NCBI GenBank assembly: GCA_041391425.1
Contig: JAWKNZ010000022.1
Coordinates: 1-38,237, forward strand
Length of the DNA: 38,237 nucleotides
Reading direction: 5' to 3'
From: JAWKNZ01 sp041391425
GTDB lineage: Bacteria > Bdellovibrionota_B > Oligoflexia > Oligoflexales > JAWKNZ01
Positions 34,534-38,237 of the stretch are shown one piece after another. The notes below the pieces were generated by a model. The model worked only from the letters and a program-made list of their open reading frames with translations. It had not been told where the DNA came from and did not search any database. Position 1 is the first letter of the stretch, and each line of letters begins with the position of its first letter. A program made the translations under genes and the position numbers.

Positions 34534-36093
34534 TTATTCACATTTAATTACTTCAATTGGAATTTTTAACGAAAGATCATAAAGATCAGGCCTACGATCA
34601 AAAAAAGGCCTCACCGTACCAGTATCGCGCTGTAAAAGTAGATTTGTAATATCAAGATCAGCCAAAACCACCGTTTCAGTATTCGGATCAGCCTCACCTT
34701 CAATAGAGTTATTAGGAAAACCAAAATCACTTGGTGTTAAAATTGCTGATTGTGCATAATTTATCATGTAGGAAGGTACATTATGAAGATTACCAACATT
34801 ACCGGCAATTACAACGTAAACATAATTTTCAACAGCTCTGGCCTGAGCTGTAAAACGAATACGATTATAAGCCTTTCTTTCATCGGTGCTAAAAGGCACG
34901 ACAAGAATTTCGACTCCGAATTGCGCAAGTATTCTACTTAGTTCAGGAAATTCGATATCGTAACAAATAACGATGGCAATTTTGGCAAACGGAGTATCAA
35001 AAATTTTCAAACTATTGCCAGGGGAAATTCCGAAAAGATCCCTTTCGGCTGGGGTTATATGCAACTTATCCTGAAAATAATGCTCACCACTAGGAGTAAA
35101 AAAATAAGAAGAGTTTAAAATTTTCCCTTCACTAATCCTTGGATGAGATCCCGCAACAATGTACATATTATGCTGGCTCGCTTGTTCTTGAAAAAAATGC
35201 AAATACTCATCTTTGAAGCCCGCTAGTTTCTCCATGGCTTTTGCATCGCCAACACCATCACCAAAACTACTAAAAAGTTGTACCGTAAATAATTCAGGAA
35301 AAACCAGAAAATGTGTATTATACGAGTGAGCAACATCTATAAAAAAAGATGCATTTTTGGCAAAATCTTTCCAACAACTTACCGTCCTCATCTCAAATTG
35401 AGCAGCACAAACTCTCACGCGCCTCACAGGTCTCTTAATCGGTGCAGCTGCCAGTTTTCTCTTAATTTTGTTGAAAGTCGGATTAATATATTCCAACCAG
35501 GTAGAATAACCTAAGCTCTGAGAATCATTTAGGTGATCTAATAAAATTTTCTTTACTTTATATCCGTTCTTAATATGAGTTATCAGCGCTGAGTCCTTGA
35601 TAAAACCCAACTCTACTTGCTCAACATATTGCTCAGGTGTCAAACTACCAGCATACTTCTCATAACTAGGCAATCTGCCATGTGCTACCATACGATATAA
35701 ATTATATCGTTTAAGAATTTTTTGCCTCCATTTATAAAACTGTCCCGCAATTCCTTGGCCACGATACTCGGGCAAGACAGCCAAATCCGCCCCATAGAGG
35801 GTATCACCAGAAGGCGTATGCGTCGAAAAAGAGCCCCCTCCAGTAATTTCATCATAAGTATAAAATTCAGCACCTTCTTCTAACTGAACAATGATGGAAC
35901 AAGCATAACCGACTATCTTCCCATCCAGCTCAGCCAGAACCTGCCCTTCAGGAAAATTAAGAAAGTTAAATTGAAACAATCGTAAGTCTTGTTCGGGCTT
36001 AGTCGAAAACTCCTCGCCATAAATTCTTTGATAACAAGAAACTAAAGCTGGAATATCTTCTTCTAACCAATTACGTATCTTCAACTTTCCCAT
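34534..36093 (-). CDS. GNAT acetyltransferase / carbon-nitrogen hydrolase fusion protein
   Basis: 519 residues in two domains. Residues 1-190 are GNAT-like, with the acetyl-CoA loop LAVLPEYRGQGIAGQFYKWR and the end YVEQVELGFIKD. Residues 225-510 are a nitrilase-superfamily domain with catalytic triad E267 (FPELF), K343 (QDKLHITPAE) and C377 (VICYDIEFPE). This bifunctional architecture is known (for example Bacillus YhcX-like proteins); neither substrate is known. It starts 6 bases after the SET-domain gene on the same strand, so the two are almost surely cotranscribed. Nitrilases hydrolyse or form C-N bonds of amides and nitriles; GNATs acetylate amines. Confidence 0.92.
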   Translation of the reverse strand: MGKLKIRNWLEEDIPALVSCYQRIYGEEFSTKPEQDLRLFQFNFLNFPEGQVLAELDGKIVGYACSIIVQLEEGAEFYTYDEITGGGSFSTHTPSGDTLYGADLAVLPEYRGQGIAGQFYKWRQKILKRYNLYRMVAHGRLPSYEKYAGSLTPEQYVEQVELGFIKDSALITHIKNGYKVKKILLDHLNDSQSLGYSTWLEYINPTFNKIKRKLAAAPIKRPVRRVRVCAAQFEMRTVSCWKDFAKNASFFIDVAHSYNTHFLVFPELFTVQLFSSFGDGVGDAKAMEKLAGFKDEYLHFFQEQASQHNMYIVAGSHPRISEGKILNSSYFFTPSGEHYFQDKLHITPAERDLFGISPGNSLKIFDTPFAKIAIVICYDIEFPELSRILAQFGVEILVVPFSTDERKAYNRIRFTAQARAVENYVYVVIAGNVGNLHNVPSYMINYAQSAILTPSDFGFPNNSIEGEADPNTETVVLADLDITNLLLQRDTGTVRPFFDRRPDLYDLSLKIPIEVIKCE

Positions 36094-36099
36094 AGTTTT

Positions 36100-36717
36100 T
36101 CACTGACCTTCAGTCCAAAATTCAAATTCTTCAACATTTGCTTTCTGAGTGCCAACGGAAACATAGCCGTCACCAGTTTCTATATATTTAGTAATTTTAG
36201 AAAGCACTTTATCATTAATAAATTCTTTTAAAGGTTGGTCAACGATATTAAATAATTTCAATGCCTTCATAACTTTTTCATCCCAACAAGGAAGGCAACG
36301 ATCAAAGTCTTCTATACTTATTTTTCCGCGACAATTTTCCTTACTACATGAAATTTCCATATGATGGCGGATTGTAAAAATACCATAATCATCCGTGACT
36401 TCTTCACCTTCAGCAATATCAGCTATAGCAATTTCGAAACCATAACCCGTTGTTAATGTGTTCGCATGACAGCAGTGATTCATATATTTGCCATTATCCC
36501 AGCTTATAACAAATTCATCATCACTATTTAAAAAAGCATACTTTTCAATATATTTCTTAATCCGTTGATCTTCTAAAAGATGACTAGAAGTTGGAATAGC
36601 TATATCCAAAGGATCTTGAGCAAATGTGATAGACCCAGCAGGAATAGATTTTATTGCAATCAGTCCATAACCTTTTGCATCAGATAGCCAACGCAACTGA
36701 ATATTTGGATGTATCAA
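36100..36717 (-). CDS. SET-domain protein (putative protein lysine methyltransferase)
   Basis: 205 residues from a TTG start, with AAGAGGG 6 bases before it. SET motifs are present: G16-Y-G-L19 with the following AxxxIPAG, NHCCHAN (80-86) for the NHSCxPN knot, and GEEVTDDYG (104-112). A possible zinc site, CSKENC then CLPC, follows, like a post-SET module. SET proteins move a methyl group from S-adenosylmethionine to lysine, in bacteria to ribosomal proteins, histone-like proteins or unknown targets. It is directly upstream of the GNAT-nitrilase gene. The bacterial target is not known. Confidence 0.88.
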   Translation of the reverse strand: MIHPNIQLRWLSDAKGYGLIAIKSIPAGSITFAQDPLDIAIPTSSHLLEDQRIKKYIEKYAFLNSDDEFVISWDNGKYMNHCCHANTLTTGYGFEIAIADIAEGEEVTDDYGIFTIRHHMEISCSKENCRGKISIEDFDRCLPCWDEKVMKALKLFNIVDQPLKEFINDKVLSKITKYIETGDGYVSVGTQKANVEEFEFWTEGQ

Positions 36718-36858
36718 GCTTCACCCTCTTATTAATATGTTATCTGAATATATTGATAATTTCAGAAATTACGCCATAAAAAAATTTTCAACAACTATTT
36801 TTTATCATTTTAAGTAAAATGTCATTCATAATACGACAAGCCAATAAAATTTTACCGA
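36718..36858. other. Short AT-rich gap upstream of the SET gene
   Basis: 141 bases with A/T-runs between the metallopeptidase stop and the SET gene. It likely contains the end of the peptidase transcript and the promoter of the SET/GNAT-nitrilase pair. No clear hairpin or gene is seen. Confidence 0.3.
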
Positions 36859-38237
36859 CTATAAACAACTCGTTGCAACAACAGGTAAGCTGCTTTTATC
36901 AGACTTCCAATCATCATAAAATTTCGGAAATGAATATTTAATAGCCTTACATTCTTCCGTACTAAGCTTAGCTTTACCGTCTTCCCTACCATATGCAGCG
37001 ATAGTATTGATCAAAGAAACCAAACTAGCCCTTATGACTGAAATACTACCCCATTCCCCTTGTTGAAACTCATTTTTAAATGTATTAAGCCAAGTTAAAA
37101 GTATTTCTGATTTCTTAACTCTGTCGATTTGTTTAAGATCTATCAAGCTATGAGCTCCATTTGCAATGATAGCACCTATGATATGTGGGTCCGAATAAGT
37201 ATATCCTCCACAAGTTTGATTATCAGAATCTTTAATTTCAGTTTCTTGATTAGCAAAATCAATTAAAGCTTCGGCTGTCAGCTGTTTTTTAATACCATCT
37301 CTAAACTCCGAAGAGCGAATATCTCTATCTTTTTCAAAACAGGCCAATCCTTCTTCAAATTTATCTAACCCTGAAAAATAAGAACCACAAATATCAGCAA
37401 ACCCCTCATTAATAGCAGCTAATGATGACGTTGCGGTTGCTGCACTAATTCCATTACGACTTTTCAACAAAGAAATCATTTTCTGTTGAGACTTACCATA
37501 ATAGCGATAAAACCCTTCCGACATTGAGCTTTCAGGCAAAGGAATCCCTTCGGGTAAATTCGATTCATCCACATCTCCAAAGACATCTTTCATATGTCCA
37601 TAAAAAACGTGATGACAAAATTCGTGCGCCAATACCCATTTTGACTCCCACAAAGGCTTACTAATATTTGCATCTCTAGCTTCTTCACTTCTTGGATAGA
37701 TCGTAAAAATGAACTGATCGTCACCATCATAAGACCAAGAAGCATTATCAGTCGCATAACTCTCAACACCAAATGGAATTTCTTGATCAAAATCTTCAGA
37801 CTTAGCAAGTTCATCTTTCACCGCCTGACTTGCATCAAATCTTATAATACTTTTTTCTAAAGGATGTATATTGATAGCATACTTATTCAGCTCAACTTTA
37901 TTTGCTAAAGATTGATAAAAAGTTGCTGCGGTATCAATATGAGTAGCCATTTCAAGCAAAACACCTTCTACAGTATCCTTATCGATAGAATCTTGATCAC
38001 AAATATTCAGCGGACGCTCTTTACTCACATAACTGGCCTTCATACTTATCGCCAATTCATCATCGCCAAAATACAAATCAAAGTATCCATTAATTCCTTG
38101 ATTAAAAAATGAAGATTCAAGAAGATTTGAGGAAAATCCTTCTGCTCCATAGTTTTGGCAGTCTTTATTAGCGATTTTATAAATGATAGGAGTCCCTGTT
38201 CGGGTCAATGAGACATTATTAAATCTATCTTGCCCAT
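36859..38237 (-). CDS. Putative zinc metallopeptidase, 5' partial
   Basis: At least 459 residues; the frame stays open to the window edge (upstream residues GQDRFNNVS precede the TTG at 38208), so the N-terminus and any signal peptide are missing and 38208 is not the start. The zinc motif HEFCHH (HExxH, 37609-37626) is followed by FYGH, and 73 residues later by NEGFADICGSYFSG, whose E (37405-37407) resembles the third ligand of gluzincins. Several scattered cysteines (NICD, TCGGY, ATSCL) suggest an exported protein. It does not match a family I recognise. A metzincin reading is possible because H lies 10 after the first H, but the required G is not at position 8. Confidence 0.75.
   Translation of the reverse strand, partial: GQDRFNNVSLTRTGTPIIYKIANKDCQNYGAEGFSSNLLESSFFNQGINGYFDLYFGDDELAISMKASYVSKERPLNICDQDSIDKDTVEGVLLEMATHIDTAATFYQSLANKVELNKYAINIHPLEKSIIRFDASQAVKDELAKSEDFDQEIPFGVESYATDNASWSYDGDDQFIFTIYPRSEEARDANISKPLWESKWVLAHEFCHHVFYGHMKDVFGDVDESNLPEGIPLPESSMSEGFYRYYGKSQQKMISLLKSRNGISAATATSSLAAINEGFADICGSYFSGLDKFEEGLACFEKDRDIRSSEFRDGIKKQLTAEALIDFANQETEIKDSDNQTCGGYTYSDPHIIGAIIANGAHSLIDLKQIDRVKKSEILLTWLNTFKNEFQQGEWGSISVIRASLVSLINTIAAYGREDGKAKLSTEECKAIKYSFPKFYDDWKSDKSSLPVVATSCL

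Noticed and set aside
1..38237. CRISPR arrays, tRNA or rRNA genes, transposases, phage genes
   Set aside because: Scanned by eye on both strands; none found that can be supported, although small RNAs could be missed.

Overview
The window is AT-rich chromosomal DNA from a flagellated Gram-negative bacterium, seen as raw sequence only. Lipoprotein signals, outer-membrane barrels, a TatB-like protein and a polar-type flagellar operon argue for a diderm. The barrel at 1674-2576 resembles the outer-membrane beta-barrel family known from myxobacteria and Bdellovibrio relatives. Together with unusual lipoproteins and low GC, this suggests a delta-like lineage such as Bdellovibrionota/Oligoflexia; that placement is an inference.

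Layout. 1-1163: 3' end of a PGM2-type phosphosugar mutase, then a non-coding stretch with a nested palindrome (1390-1568). 1674-5082: outer-membrane barrel, ssb (minus strand), and a beta-propeller-like lipoprotein. 5201-8857: smc. 8920-13050: a large mono-heme, Cys-rich lipoprotein (minus), a small two-domain lipoprotein, and tatB. 13221-15488 (minus): a small cytochrome c, a YggU/DUF167 protein, and a porin-like protein. 16012-29420: a long one-directional motility block, fliL-M-N-O-P-Q-R-flhB-flhA-flhF-flhG-fliA-cheY, followed by a PilZ-like protein and a DUF2802-like membrane coiled-coil protein. 29457-30242 (minus): alpha/beta hydrolase. 30629-34313: NrdR-type operator pair, promoter, and nrdA-nrdB for class Ia ribonucleotide reductase. 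34534-38237 (minus): GNAT-nitrilase fusion, SET-domain protein, and the 3' part of a zinc metallopeptidase.

How the genes work together. The motility block holds the C-ring (FliM, FliN), the export gate (FliO/P/Q/R, FlhB, FlhA), the stator-associated FliL, the number and placement pair FlhF/FlhG, the late-gene sigma factor FliA and the switch effector CheY. This order is that of polar flagellates such as Pseudomonas and Vibrio. The nrd block supplies deoxynucleotides under apparent NrdR control.

The most notable observation is that flhF is split by a -1 frame change exactly where a canonical slippery heptamer (T TTA AAA, 25142-25148) lies, while every GTPase motif downstream is intact. This could be programmed frameshifting, a real mutation or a sequence error. 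Other points worth a look are the nested palindromic element, the paired NrdR boxes whose downstream copy covers the -10 element, the FliO with a large periplasmic domain, the mono-heme Cys-rich lipoprotein, and the SET/GNAT-nitrilase gene pair. I see no tRNA, rRNA, CRISPR array, transposase or phage gene.
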